64,000 nucleotides of DNA. It comes from Garcia nutans (taxonomy: Eukaryota; Streptophyta; Magnoliopsida; Malpighiales; Euphorbiaceae). Below are positions 31,431 to 42,907 of this stretch, one piece after another. The DNA lies in NCBI GenBank assembly GCA_947685225.1, contig CANTUV010000031.1, forward strand, positions 70,537,001 to 70,601,000, in the 5' to 3' direction. Positions within the stretch are counted from its first letter, which is position 1, and every line of letters starts with the position of its first letter. The translations under genes and the position numbers were made by a program. The notes under the pieces were generated by a model that did no database searches, was not told the DNA's origin, and worked only from the letters and a program-made list of their open reading frames with translations.

Positions 31431-34212
31431 TGTAATATCCCTATGCATGCCCTAGAAGTTTTGTGTTGTTGTTGTTGGTTTGAATTGAGAAATGGGAAGA
31501 GAATGTTTTTGTATGGTGGTTGGGAAAGAAAAGAGGGTTTAGAGATAATTGTATATGTTGCTTATATGGTGATATGTATAACATATAAAGTGGTCAAAAT
31601 GGAAAGTCAAGGAAAGAGGATATTTTTGTGTTGGTTGTGAAATTACTTAAATGGGTATAGATATGACAAAAGCTTAGTTAAATGGATGAGGGTATTATAG
31701 TAATTTTCTTTTGGATGGGTATTTAATGCCTATTGACTTTGTGTTTCTTCATCATTTCTTCTTCTTCTTGTTGTTGTGTGGCCGGCTCATCAAAGAGAGA
31801 AGAGAGCAAGAGAACAAGTGATGGTTTTGATGATTTCAAGTTCAAAGTGAAGGAAGTTTTCAAAGTTACAAGTTGGAGTTTCAAGGAATTTCATTATTTG
31901 GTAAGTTTGCTCTTGTTTACTCTTGTTATTTTTGAAGTTATGCTTGAGTTGAGTTGTGATTTGATGATGGTATGATTAAGTTGCTTATGGTGTGATTTTA
32001 AGTATTGATTTTGCTTGATAGATGAGAAGTTGGGTTGGTGTTGGTGATGGAAGAGTAAGAGTTGTGTTTAGTGAAATTGTTTCTGTTTTACAATTAGTAA
32101 AGGCTGTGATTTGTATGATTTTTAATTAATTATAGAAAAATGTTCTTGAAGTGAATTTTTGATATGTTGTGCCTCTATGAGTCTAGAATGACTGATTTTG
32201 GATAGGTTATGAATTTAGAAAGATTATTTTTATTAGACCTGTTCCAGCAGGTACCTTAACTGAGACAGCTCTATTTCGGGATTTTTAATAAAATGTAGAA
32301 AAATCATATTCAATTGAATTTTGGATATGTTGTTGCTTAGTGAGTCTAGTATTTGAGAAAAATAATTTGGAACCACGTTGATTGAATTTGATTTATGGAA
32401 TTCACAAAGTTCAGAACTGCTGCCAGAATGCAGGGCAATTGGGGCAGTCTGGTTAGGTGATCTATTTGACCAAGATTTTGTGTTCAGTTTGATCTGAAAT
32501 TTTAAAGGAATGATTTTAAGATACAAAACTAAATTCTGTAAAAATTTTAGAATTTTTAGTCAAGTAGATTATTTTATACAATTTTTCAAAATAAGGATAA
32601 CATGGAGTCTAAAACCAGAATATACTATTCATATGGTCATTTTGCTAATATTCCTTTTGGATTAGGTTGTGAAGAGGTTGAATTGCCCTAATTGCATTGT
32701 TGAGATTGAATAATGTTATGTTATGCATTGTGAATGGTAATGTGTTTCATGAGTAATGCACATTGAAATGTTATACCAAAGATGTTATAATGATTCAAAT
32801 GAAATATGATTGAAGCATGCATTGATGATAGGATTGAATAATAATGTGAGTGTTTAGATAATGTAATGAATATTGTATATAATGATGAAATGAAGTGGGA
32901 ATGATATGATGTTATGAGAAAATGGTTTTGTTGTAATGTGAGATGTTGAGGCATGATTGCTTAACTTGCTTGTGAAAAAGAAATGAATTGAAAAAGTATT
33001 GATAAGTTTAATGAACGGACCTATCCGTCTCCTGCGGAACCATGCGGACCCAGTGGGTTGGGCAACCGATCTTGGACTACCGATCTGGTAGGAGGAAGGT
33101 TCGATATAGTCAGTATTATACGTACCTATTTGCCTCCTGCGGAACCATGCGGACCCATTGGAATGGGCAACCGAACTTGGACAACCGACCTGGATGGGGA
33201 AAGGTATGTTACTGATAATGTTATACGTGCCTATTTGCCTCCTGCGGACCCTTGGGATTGGAGGACAACCGACCTGGTTGGGAAAGGGTACGTATATAAA
33301 GTCATAGTTGTTGGCTATAATGATAAATTTAAATGAGTATAATGAATGGTGCTATTATATGAATATTGATGTGACATTGAACAAAGCAACATATTGAATA
33401 GATAATATGCTTTTGATTGATATATGTAATTAATTTGTGACATTGCATTTTAGCATGAATTATCTTACTAAGCCCTTGGCTTAGCGCGATAGTGTTTAAT
33501 CGCGAAGGTAATAGAGCTGATAGAGTCGATCCCGAGAGTTCATCCAGACCAAGTGAGAGTAGACCTTGAAGAGTTGATTTTGGGAACTTAAAGATCAGAA
33601 GAGAATTGCCAATCATGTATACTTCTTTATATTTTGTAAAGTAATGTTTATAATGTAAAAATATGGATATATTTAAATATGTACTCAAGTGTTTGTAAAT
33701 ATGTACATATTTTATAACTTCCGCTGTGTAATATTTAAATGTATATATATATATAACTAATATGTTTTGTTTTATAAGTAAATGACCTACTTTTCTATAA
33801 TGTATAATGATAAGGGTATTGTATCAAGTTTAAAGTGTTTTGAATGTTAAGAAAACCGTAGCATCCCTATGTTTGATGCACTTATGCTACATTGTTGTGG
33901 TTGTAGTGTGTGGGCATTGGATATGGGGGTGTTACAAATCCTTTTTGCAGGTTGTAGTTGAGGGTATAAGGGGGATTTATTGGAAGTGTACTGAGAATGA
34001 TTTTGTTTGCATTGGTTTGTGTAAAATGTTTTAAAAATCAGAAAAAAAAAACTAGTTTTGTCGACACTTGGGACTCAATTTTTAGACGAAACTATGGCAA
34101 AATTTCTATTAAAATTGGAACTAAAATTTGACTAAGTAAAATTGGTAGCAACATTAGGTTAGTGTGGCGCCTCTACTCAGCTTACACATGTAGGTCGGGA
34201 AGGGGTGTTACA
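31431..34212 (+). repeat. B 3' LTR
   Basis: Nearly identical to the 5' LTR (about 99.5% by eye, one 17-bp deletion near 32190). Its double hairpin (33477-33514) has one base change, GCGCAGG to GCGAAGG. Ends GGGTGTTACA and is followed by the GATAA duplication. Confidence 0.95.
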
Positions 34213-34526
34213 GATAATATTGTTATACTTAAAAATTTTATAATATTAAGACCTGAAAAGGAGGTCAGTTCCAATGAACCAGGCGTTGTGGGGGTGCTGA
34301 GCCATTTCTCACCTTCCTCACACGTACCCAAATTTTCGAACCCATTAGGGGGTTGGGGATTCCTTAGGAATCGAGTCATCCACCCCTTTCTTTTTCTCGA
34401 CCCATCTGCGTGGCGACTCCATTTTCTCCGGGCTTAGGCCCGTGTTCTCTAAGGCCCCGAGCCTAAATAGTGCTGAAGTCGCAAGAAGCATTCCACCGGG
34501 AGTGGGGGAGAAAATCCCCGCTCACA
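34213..34526 (+). repeat. A1 3' LTR, right part
   Basis: Continues the A1 LTR after B. It starts with the duplicated GATAA and ends with the hairpin-rich terminal segment conserved in A2 (19560-19847). Ends CCCCGCTCACA. Confidence 0.9.
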
Positions 34527-35755
34527 CCCCTTTCCTTAATAGTTTCTCCATCCTTATCTTGAAAAGATGACAAGACAAAACTTTACATCAATCCTCCTTC
34601 TATCATGAAGGTTGCTGGTGGTGGCACTCTTCCAAATTTAGGCAAATGGTTGCTTTTGGTGTTGGGCTTGTTAGGTTCATGAACTTTCCACTGTAATCAA
34701 ATTTTAGTGGTAAAGAATTTGGCAAAGGTCTAGGGGCCAACGGCTATAATAGCCCTTGCCTTTTCAACTTATTAAAAACCCAAGACAATGGCTTTCACAA
34801 CTTTAAAAACTATCTTCTATTTGCTTGACCAATTATTGCATTGACATCCACTGCATTATGTGTACTTTGGCTACCAAAATGATAATTTTCTCTCTCATTC
34901 TTTCTTTCAAAAAAATGGCTCTTCTCCTGTTCCCATTCTTCTATTTGCAAGATAGTTTGAAGAAGATCTTTAAAATCTCTAATAAGTGTGTGAGACAGTC
35001 TCTCATGAAAGTTGGGCATGACACATCTCACTATCATTCTGATATGGTCAGATTCATCGGGCCTCTTTTTAAGCAGTGCAGCCTTGTTTCTCCACCTTTT
35101 CATGTAGTCAACAAAGTTCTCATTTAATCTTTGCCTAAAAGACTCAACTTCCATTAAAGTAATCTCCAACTTAATATTATATCCATATTATTAGATGAAG
35201 GCTTTGAATAGTAGATCCCAACTCTTTTGAGTACCATCCTCTAAGGTGTTGGACCAATTCTAAACAACAAGGTCCAACGAAAGCATGAAGCACTTTAGAG
35301 TTTGAGCCTTAGCAAAGGAAGGCATCTTGAATTTGTATGAGACTTCTTCATCTTGTTCAAATAACTTGTCCACCTCCAACATCTCTTCAATTTTTAACTT
35401 CTTTTCAAAAATTTTTTCCAGATCGGCAATCAGCTTCTCAACATTTGAAGTTTCAGTCTTTTTCATAATTTATCTTTTCACAACCTTCGACTCTTTCTTC
35501 TTATCTTAAGGATCTTGAAAATATTAAGCCCATTCATCATCATCATCAATAACTACTTTGTCATCATCGAAGGCTACTTCCCAACCTTAGCCTTTTCTTT
35601 GTCCTTCGGCTTCTTAGTGCTGGCAGATACCTCAGCAGTTTTCCCAAAAATATAGCTAGTTGGCTCTTCATAGTCTCAGCCAAGGTCTCCTTCAGTTCTT
35701 CCATCTTGGCATTGAGGGCGTCGTCCACCATCTTTTGAATCTATTTGGGCTCCAT
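34527..35755 (-). pseudogene. A3 gag, Tat type, decayed
   Basis: Homologous to the A2 gag from its ATG (35755) onwards. Open pieces at 35260-35466 and 34810-35169 include VEKLIADLEKIFEKKLK and ESFRQRLNENFVDYMKRWR. Stops (for example shortly after the ATG) and frameshifts break it, and a segment in the middle of the gag domain is missing relative to A2. It is cut off by A1. Confidence 0.85.
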
Positions 35756-36940
35756 TGCTTTTGGTGAGAAGCTAACTGAGTTACTACTGGATTCTATGTC
35801 ACTAGCATAGGTTGGGTTGTCGTATGCTCTTGAACTACTATACTCCAGGTCTGTAGTCAGAAAGGATCAACGACATGTAATGCAATGCGTGTATGCATAT
35901 ATGTATGTATGCACAAGCAGCAAGCAAACAAAGATAATTAGGACATTCCTTCCAACCTTGTATCACCCACACATGAATGGTGAGTCTTTTTTCCTAGGTA
36001 TATGGTCAACGAAATATCAACGTGGGATATCTCATTTTTGAAGAATTCACTAGAACGATTTAACCAATAGTTACATTTTCAAACTTAGAAGTGAGTCAAT
36101 GATAATTCCCATTAATTAAGTCTTAATCCATTAGGCCAAAAAAAGGATAGCTTTTATGCTATATTGGATCAAAGCTAAATTAAAAAGTTTATCATAAATA
36201 GATTTCCCATTTGAAAAGTAACTAATGGTTCATGCCACAAATAAGTCTATAATTGATAAGTCTTGGAATAAATTAGGCCCACACTTGATTTTTAGTATTC
36301 CATAATTGACCTAACTAGTTGTAAGCCAATTAAATAAAAAGGTTTTAATTTGGATAAAGTGCAAAAATAGTTTTAATTCAAAGCCCATTATGAAAAGATT
36401 TTAGAAAAAAAATGGATTTTGGGCTTTGTATTTGGCCATGAGGTAGAAGAATTTTTTACCAATTTTTAAAAGATTTTATGTCCAAAGACCATCTTGAAAA
36501 GTTTTGAAAATAATTTTGGTCTTTTGGATTTAAAGAAAAAATTATTTTGAGCTTACAATATAATTAGGTCATATTAGAAAAAGATCAAACCAAAAAAGCC
36601 ACTGTTCAAACCAAGATATATCCATCATAGTCAAACAACAAACATTTGGGTAAAAACCTAAGGAAAGTAGCTAAGCCAATTACATGAATTTTAGTCTTTG
36701 GGTTGAGAAGTTTAGTCTCCCATAGTAAGTATATACCAAAAGGTACAAAGCTATGAGTGGTTATGTCATACTCGATCTCCATACCTTTAGCGAAAGTATA
36801 GTATCCCTTACATTACACAATATGGGTTACATGGACGTCCTAACTCACGCACACAATGTAATCTAAATAATGCAATGAACAATATCATAATAAGAAAGAA
36901 TAAAATAATATAAAAACCAACGGAATCAACTTCTCTTATT
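35756..36940 (-). other. A3 untranslated leader
   Basis: Minus-strand leader, alignable by eye with 13019-13986 of A2. No coding content supported. Confidence 0.6.
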
Positions 36941-36957
36941 CTCAGTGGAGTAGCCAC
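36941..36957 (-). promoter_or_regulatory. A3 primer binding site
   Basis: On the minus strand GTGGCTACTCCACTGAG, a diverged copy of the A2 site, one base from the LTR end. Confidence 0.6.
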
Positions 36958-39175
36958 TGTGAGCAGGAATTTTTGCCCCTACTCCCATATGAAATGGTTC
37001 TTGTGACTTCGACACTATTAGGCTTAGGGCCTTAGAGAAAACGGACCTAAATCCAAAGAAAATGGAGTCACCACCCGAACGGGACAGAAAAATAGAAAGG
37101 GGTGGATGACTCGATTCCTAAGAAATCTCCAAACTCCTAATGGGTTTGGAAAGTTGGGTACGTATAAGGAATGTGAGAATGACCTAGCACCCCCATAACA
37201 TCCGGTTCATTGAAACCGGCCTCTTTTTCAGGTCTAAATATTATTAAATTCTTAACTTATTAAAATATTATCCATATTACATGGAATTATCAAAATAAAT
37301 AATCATCCATCACCTTTATTAAAATGAAGCATTCAAAATAGGCACACATCCAAGGATGGAAACATGCATTTACAACAATTGTCTAATATCCAAAAACTAA
37401 ATAAAATAGGATACCCACCATTTGGTGGAAACATGCCCTTTACTTTAATTCAAAAATTAAAATAAATTAAATTACATTAAACTTAACTAATGAGGTACCC
37501 ACAGAGTGAAAACATACCTCTTTTATTTTTTAAGCACTAAATAATTAATCAAATTAAATTAAATTATTCAAAGACTCTCCAAAATTAAAAAGTAAATCAT
37601 CCATGACAAATCAAATAAAATAAATCATCCATCAAATAAAAGAAGTAAATCATCCATGACAAATCAAATAAAATAAATCAACAAATCCAGGCTTTAATGT
37701 CACATTGAATAACAGATGTACAAAACTAGGGTTTTAATTTATGAATTAGGATTTTAAGAAAATATGATTAAGATTTTGGGGTTTTCAAAAAAAAAAAAAG
37801 GTAAGGTTTTGGTTTTAAAGAATAAAATTAGGGTTTAGGTTCTAAAAATGGAACTAAGGTTTTGGTTTTTAGAAAAATAGGATTAGGGTTGTGGTTTTAG
37901 AAAAACTTAATCTCTGTAACTATATGTATAAATTTTGGATTATTGGATTATTTTTTAATTCAAAGTAATATTGCATGAAATCAATTGCTATTGGTACTGT
38001 GATATTTAAACTAAGGTTATTGTGATATTGAATCAAAGTTAAAAAAACTACCGTGGATAAAGTAATTTGTTGAACTTTCAAAAGAAGTTTTGTAGACATA
38101 GTTTTTCAAAATAGTTTGCTGGATATTGTATAAAAGAATAGAAGAAGGAAGTAAAATAATTCAAACAATTAATGAGGGATGAGCTACTGGAATTTTAAAA
38201 CAGATTAGATAAGGAATTTCAAACCTTCGTTTGTTGGTTTCACCAATATTTTCACATTGATTCAAGCTTTGTGTTTGCACCAATTGTAGAATCTTGGTTG
38301 AACAAAGTGAAGATAGTATGTTACTATCTCCTAGTTTTTTATATTATCTGTGCTTGATCATTGTTGTTCTCTTTGACAATCCCTCTTTAATTACTTCGTT
38401 GCTCTCTCTGTGTTAATTTAGATGTTGCTCCCCCTTTTTTCTTTCTCAGACTTTGTTATTTATAAACAAAGAAGAACCCTAATACTAATCTGAATCCAAA
38501 CTCAATTAGGAAATTAATAAGTCATCCTATAGTTAAGACCAAATGCCATTTGAACTAGGAAACTAATAAATCGAGGATTAGTGGCCTATGGCGAATTGGC
38601 ATGCCCAATTCACCACAGGCAATTTGCGACGACAATAGACGGTAGCAGATTTCCATTGCAAATTGCTTTTTTTAGTATTTTCTACAACCATTCTGTGACG
38701 GAAAAAATTTTTGCGAAAAAATATACGCGGGTCTCTCTCCCGCCAAGTATCCGCGCCAACTTTTGCGACGATTATTTGCGACGGAACGATTTTCATCGCA
38801 AATTTACTACCGATTTGCAACCGATTTGCGACCAATTTCTCAAAATTCCTCTAACTTGTCCTTCCGTCGCAAATTCGTCGCAAATCCGTAGCAAATTTGC
38901 GACGGAAACAAGTCCGTCGCAGATATCCGTCGCAAATGCCGAATATTTTTGTAGTGCAAGGCCTATGGCGAATCGGGCCTGCCGATTTGTTGGTTCGTCA
39001 GATTTTTGGTCAAATTATTAATTTTTATTATTTTTATATTTTTTATTATACTTTCTTTTTTTATATTTTATTATTATAATTAATAAAATAAATATTATAG
39101 ATTTTTTTATTATTATTTAATATTATATTATTATTTCTTGAGATTTGGGACCTCGTCCAAAATTAAGGATCTACA
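36958..39175 (-). repeat. A3 5' LTR
   Basis: Minus-strand LTR of 2.2 kb from TGTAGATCC (39175) to CTCACA (36958). It contains the three-hairpin block (about 37320-37515), TTAGGG-like motifs (37720-37900) and a region with TTGCGACGGA repeats (about 38620-38956). Confidence 0.85.
38620..38956 (-). mobile_element. Possible small CACTA-like (CMC) transposon remnant in A3 LTR
   Basis: Read on the minus strand it begins CACTACAAAAATA (38956 leftward) and is followed by repeated TTTGCGACGGA/TCCGTCGCAAA motifs, as in subterminal repeats of CACTA elements. The other end is unclear: CACCACAGG at about 38613 is a poor match and could be LTR sequence. The segment GGCCTATGGCGAAT occurs on both sides (38583 and 38960). 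Coding capacity: none. Confidence 0.4.
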
Positions 39176-39429
39176 CATAGCAAGTACCTCGTTGAAGTGC
39201 AGCAAGTGGAAGGTACACCAAATATGTCTGGGTGGTCATAAGGTTGATTTTTCACTAAGGCACTGACCAGCGGATGTTAATAACAGCTCTTGAACTAATG
39301 CACTCGACCCACTCAGTATATGAAGAAGCAGGTCAAAAACATTTTCTTGCAGAATGGCGTCTTGGTAAGTATCTTGCATGATCTATAGCTAGGCTGTCAA
39401 GAAAGCAAAAGCATTCTTGTAGCTAGATC

Positions 39430-40215
39430 TGAAGGAAAGAAGATATTGAAAAAAACACGCTAGGTTGAAAACCCGTAAGTGCAGCTTATGTAAAAATTAG
39501 GGCTGTCTACTAATTTCGAAAATCCTCAAGGGCAGACTAGGCAAAAATTGAAACCAAAATAAAAAATACAACAAAAGCTCACTATTTTAAAAAACCTACA
39601 AAATTAAAGCAATAAATAAATAGCAACTTGAATTGAAAACCTAAAAGGGTGGTTCAGGTAATTACTTGAACCAGCAAGAGACTTCTAGTTAGCCTTCTTG
39701 AAGAATCAGTTTTGAATTGATCCAATCCGACTAGAGTTTTAGCTAAAATCAATGGAATAGGTGAAAACTAGACTTCCATTTGGTCTACAATATGTAGCAC
39801 TCGTGGATCAATATCACCATTAGAAGAAACAAGTAGAAATTGACCAAACAAACATAAGCAGAACATGCATCCCAATGCTTTTGTGGGAGCCAAATGGGAT
39901 GTGCAAAAATCAATCAAAGGACCAAGTAAAATTTTCTCACCTTTAGTTAACTGAAGAATTTGGGTTTCAAATTTTGAAATACCATTTGCATTTTTTGATG
40001 AGATTTTGAGGACAATATGGACAATGCTATCTAATGGTCACTTGGATATCTAAGAATAGCTTCAAATATCTCAATCATGGGACATAATTTAAAGTAGTCA
40101 ATTTTAAAAATGGTTGGTTCAATTTAATATTTTGAAAGCACTTTAAAGAAAAAATTTTGGACAATATGCTTGTTTCCAACGATCAGCTTCAATATTTTTA
40201 AATAAGTTCTTCATA
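39430..40215 (-). pseudogene. A4 antisense gene 2 homologue, exon 1
   Basis: The minus strand from about 40215 gives MKNLFKNIEADRWKQAY, then LKCFQNIKLNQ, FLDIQ and GMHVLLMFVWSIS, matching A1 antisense gene 2. Several stops and frame changes are present. The probable donor GTAATTACC follows CTGGTTCAA near 39660. It supports the A1 gene model but is itself dead. Confidence 0.55.
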
Positions 40216-40589
40216 TTCTTCAAATTTTCTTTGGATATGTCATGATTTGTCGAGGTTGAATTATTATGATAAGAAGAAGGTGAATTAACGTGCAATAAAC
40301 AGTGATGAAAGGGTTTAAATAGAAGATATTTATAGACTGAATTATAAAAGAGAGAACTGGTGTCGACTTAGGATTATGAATCTGGAGAGGAAAGGGAAAT
40401 GGGACCGCATGGATCATGATGAATTCGTCATGATCCCATGACTTTTTGTCTTAAGTTTCACACATATATATAAAAAAATGGAGAGAGAAAAAAATAATTT
40501 AAATGGTCAAAAAGTCAAAAGTGGAATATTAGTTAATGCAGTGGTTTTATACAATATATGTCTAATTCAAGGCAATTAAATTATAAGAT

Positions 40590-41427
40590 TACTGGGAAGG
40601 GAGAGGTGGTTCATAATCAAACAATGCTCCAAAAAACTCACGGCTTGAAGGTAGAGGTGGAATTTCTTGGTCATTAGCCAGGGGTCCCCCTGAAGAAGAA
40701 GCACTTTGATCTCTAAAACCCTAGAATTGGTAATTCTAAAAATATGGTATGGAGAAATGATCGCCAAGAGTTGGAGGAGGCATGTCTTGATCATCAACCC
40801 AGAATCCCCATGACAAAGAAGCACCAAGATCCCTGAAGCCCAAAAACCAAAAGTCATGGAAGTTCTGCTCTAACTGATGATATAGGTTTTCAAAATGAGC
40901 AGCATTTTTGTGGTTGACAATTAATTCTTCTTACAGTTTTCTATTTTGTTCCTAGAGCATCCTCTGTGAGCCAGAAAGAAAAAGATAAGTATACACATTT
41001 TTATGCATACATAAAGCATAAATAAACATGAAACAGGTATTTATAGACTATGTAATTTAAATCAAAGCCCTGAGAATAAAATGACGGATCTTCATAAGAC
41101 AGTGGTGCCATAAAAGGAGCATATGGGGGGACTTGTGGTTAAGCTGGAGCTGCATGGGATGTTTCAGCCTTATAATAAAAAGAACCAATCGATAAAAATA
41201 GCAAACCACCTAACTGTCTGACTGCCTACAATGTTCATAAGAAGATTAGACAAGCAAATAAAGCAATCTTTGCACACTAAATCTGTATGTATGAAGTTGA
41301 CCTAAAAGGAGCTAGCCCTAATATTACCACGGGAATGGGACTCACCACCATCCTCTTCCTCCTCCTCTTTACCCTCTTCTTCCTCCTCCCTTTCATTATC
41401 ATTCCCTTTATCATCATCATTTCCTTC
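40590..41427 (-). pseudogene. A4 antisense gene 1 (PMD-like), 3' exons and acidic tail
   Basis: The minus strand encodes an acidic stretch (KEEEEEDGGES near 41350-41400) matching the EENEDRDEED tail of A1, then exons corresponding to 6096-6480. A segment with repeated pattern RD..AS.S.G....DQ..PP is present twice (about 40590-40700 and 40740-40860), an apparent local duplication not seen in A1. It is cut by C at 41427 and resumes at 50732. Confidence 0.5.
41423..41427 (+). repeat. Left target site duplication of C
   Basis: CCTTC, repeated exactly at 50732-50736. Confidence 0.9.
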
Positions 41428-42854
41428 TGTTAGCCAAATGATCTCAATTTTGACCCTTGACAACTCAAATTGAATGACTTATTTAACATGTGTTTGAAGA
41501 AGCTTGTTGCAGGATTAGGTTGTTTCAAATAAAGTTGAAAAGAGCATGTTTAGCGGTCGCACAAGACATGGAGACGACCGCCCCATTCGAATGAAGGATG
41601 AAACCATATCACAGTAGGTTTCGCGGTCAGAAACCCGACCTAAGTCGTGACCGCACTGAAGTCGCGACTGCACTGACACAAGAGCGACCGTCCTACATTC
41701 ATGGACGACCGCAACACAAGAAACCCAAATCATCCAAATTACAGTAAGGTTCGCGGTGACAAGAACGGTGAAGGATACGGTCTTGCTTATCACTTTAGCG
41801 ACCGCCCTTTTATATCCGCGACCACTCTGATGATTCAGGAGAAATCTGCTTAAACTGACAGTAGTGTTCGCGTCCTAAGGTGCGTCTAGAAGTTCGACGC
41901 GAGTGTCTCAACTCGACCAAGAGATGTCACCTAGGGCGACCGTGAAATTCATATTTAGGCGGACTTTCATTTTGCCCAGTCAGAGAATGCCACATGTGAT
42001 GACTGTTATAAACTCACTTCAGCATTCAAAAAGGGCAATCGCACCAATCATACGCGCGACCATCCCGACAACCACAGCATGGGCAAGATTCTTGCTGTAG
42101 AGCACTCAAATTTGACCGTTGAAGCAAATTTAATTGCAGCGACTATTCCTTGACCAAGGACGACCGCGTGAGACATGAGCGCGGCCATCCTTGTATGAAG
42201 GACGACCACGAAATGCTTCGAACAGTTTACTGAAAAAGGTCTAAACTGTCAAGACTTTATTCTCACTATCTATAACGGATAGTTAGACCACAGTGGCTAT
42301 AAACACATTACTACTCTAAGAAAAATAAAAGAGAAGTGAAGAGAGAATCAAAGATTTTATAGCCAAGCAACATATTTTCTTTTACTTAAACTTACATTTG
42401 AATTGTAATGAATGTTAGGTGTAAGCATTGAAAACACCATTGTAAAAGTTTGAGTGTGAGCTTTGAAAACACTTAGGTTGTGAGAGTGAGTATGGTAAAA
42501 CTCTTGTAAAGGTTGTGAGAGTAAGCCTAGAAAAACTCTTGTAAGTGGTTTGAGTGTTAAACTTAGTAAAACACTTGTCAAGTTAGGTGTGAACTTGTGA
42601 AAACACCAAAGTTGGAAGTGAGCTTGTAAAACTTCAAAGATTAGTGAAACCTTAACAAGTTATTAAGGAAGTGGATGTAGGATTGAAGAAAATCCGAACC
42701 ACTATAAATCTTGTGCGTTCTTTCTTTTATTCACTACTCAACCATTTCTCTATTCCGCATTTCTTGTTTGTTGAGTTTTTAATTTGCCATCATTTCTACA
42801 GGAAACCAATTCACCCCCCCCCCCTCCCCTCTTGGTTGCCATCTTGGGACAACA
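41428..42854 (+). repeat. C 5' LTR
   Basis: 1,427 bp from TGTTAGCCAAATG to GGGACAACA. It has a cluster of CGACCGC/GCGGTCGC motifs (41555-42210), an AACGGATA box (42274-42281), a CTATAAA box (42297-42303) and a poly-C run near the end. Confidence 0.95.
42274..42303 (+). promoter_or_regulatory. C LTR core promoter
   Basis: AACGGATA, a 15-bp gap, then CTATAAA. The same pair with the same 15-bp gap occurs upstream of the envelope-like frame (48234-48265). The TATA role is inferred. Confidence 0.7.
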
Positions 42855-42856
42855 AT

Positions 42857-42868
42857 TGGTATCAGAGC
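42857..42868 (+). promoter_or_regulatory. C primer binding site
   Basis: TGGTATCAGAGC (initiator Met tRNA type), two bases after the LTR end. Confidence 0.9.
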
Positions 42869-42907
42869 TTGAAATTTCTTAAACTTAATTGTGAAATTTG
42901 ATCCACT

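Larger units (their letters stand above)
23773..34212 (+). mobile_element. B: intact Ty3/gypsy chromovirus, Tekay/Del type
   Basis: A complete 10.4-kb element: two LTRs, an initiator-Met primer binding site, one 1537-codon gag-pol frame, a polypurine tract and perfect GATAA duplications. The two LTRs differ by only about 14 substitutions, one 17-bp indel and a homopolymer change by eye. This implies insertion well under a million years ago at usual plant rates. The LTR of about 2.8 kb, single ORF and C-terminal chromodomain fit the Tekay clade. It sits in the A1 3' LTR. Confidence 0.95.
1..34526 (+). mobile_element. A1: Ty3/gypsy Tat-lineage LTR retrotransposon, 5' end outside window
   Basis: The order on the plus strand is protease/G-patch, RT, two RNase H domains and integrase, then a long 3' region with genes on the opposite strand, a 39-bp tandem array and a 3' LTR. 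A second, archaeal-type RNase H and antisense extra genes are known traits of the Tat lineage. The element is split by A2 (7896-19847) and by B (23773-34212). Its 3' LTR ends at CTCACA (34526), directly against the minus-strand gag of A3, so A1 probably inserted into A3. Many stops and frameshifts show it is dead. The 5' LTR and gag lie before base 1. Confidence 0.85.
34527..39175 (-). mobile_element. A3: Tat element, minus strand, left part beyond A1
   Basis: On the minus strand the order is 5' LTR (39175 to 36958), primer binding site, leader and gag, until gag meets the A1 3' LTR end at 34526. The remainder should lie before base 1 if A1 inserted into it. To the right, sequence from 39176 matches the 3' region of another Tat element (A4), so A3 itself is an insertion. 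Confidence 0.8.
39176..41427 (+). mobile_element. A4: Tat element 3' region, part 1
   Basis: Matches A1 from about 4510 to 6740 in the same orientation, including mini-hairpin repeats (39450-39660) and both antisense genes. Its pol would lie left of A3. It is interrupted by C at 41428, A5 at 51259 and D at 56401. Confidence 0.8.
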
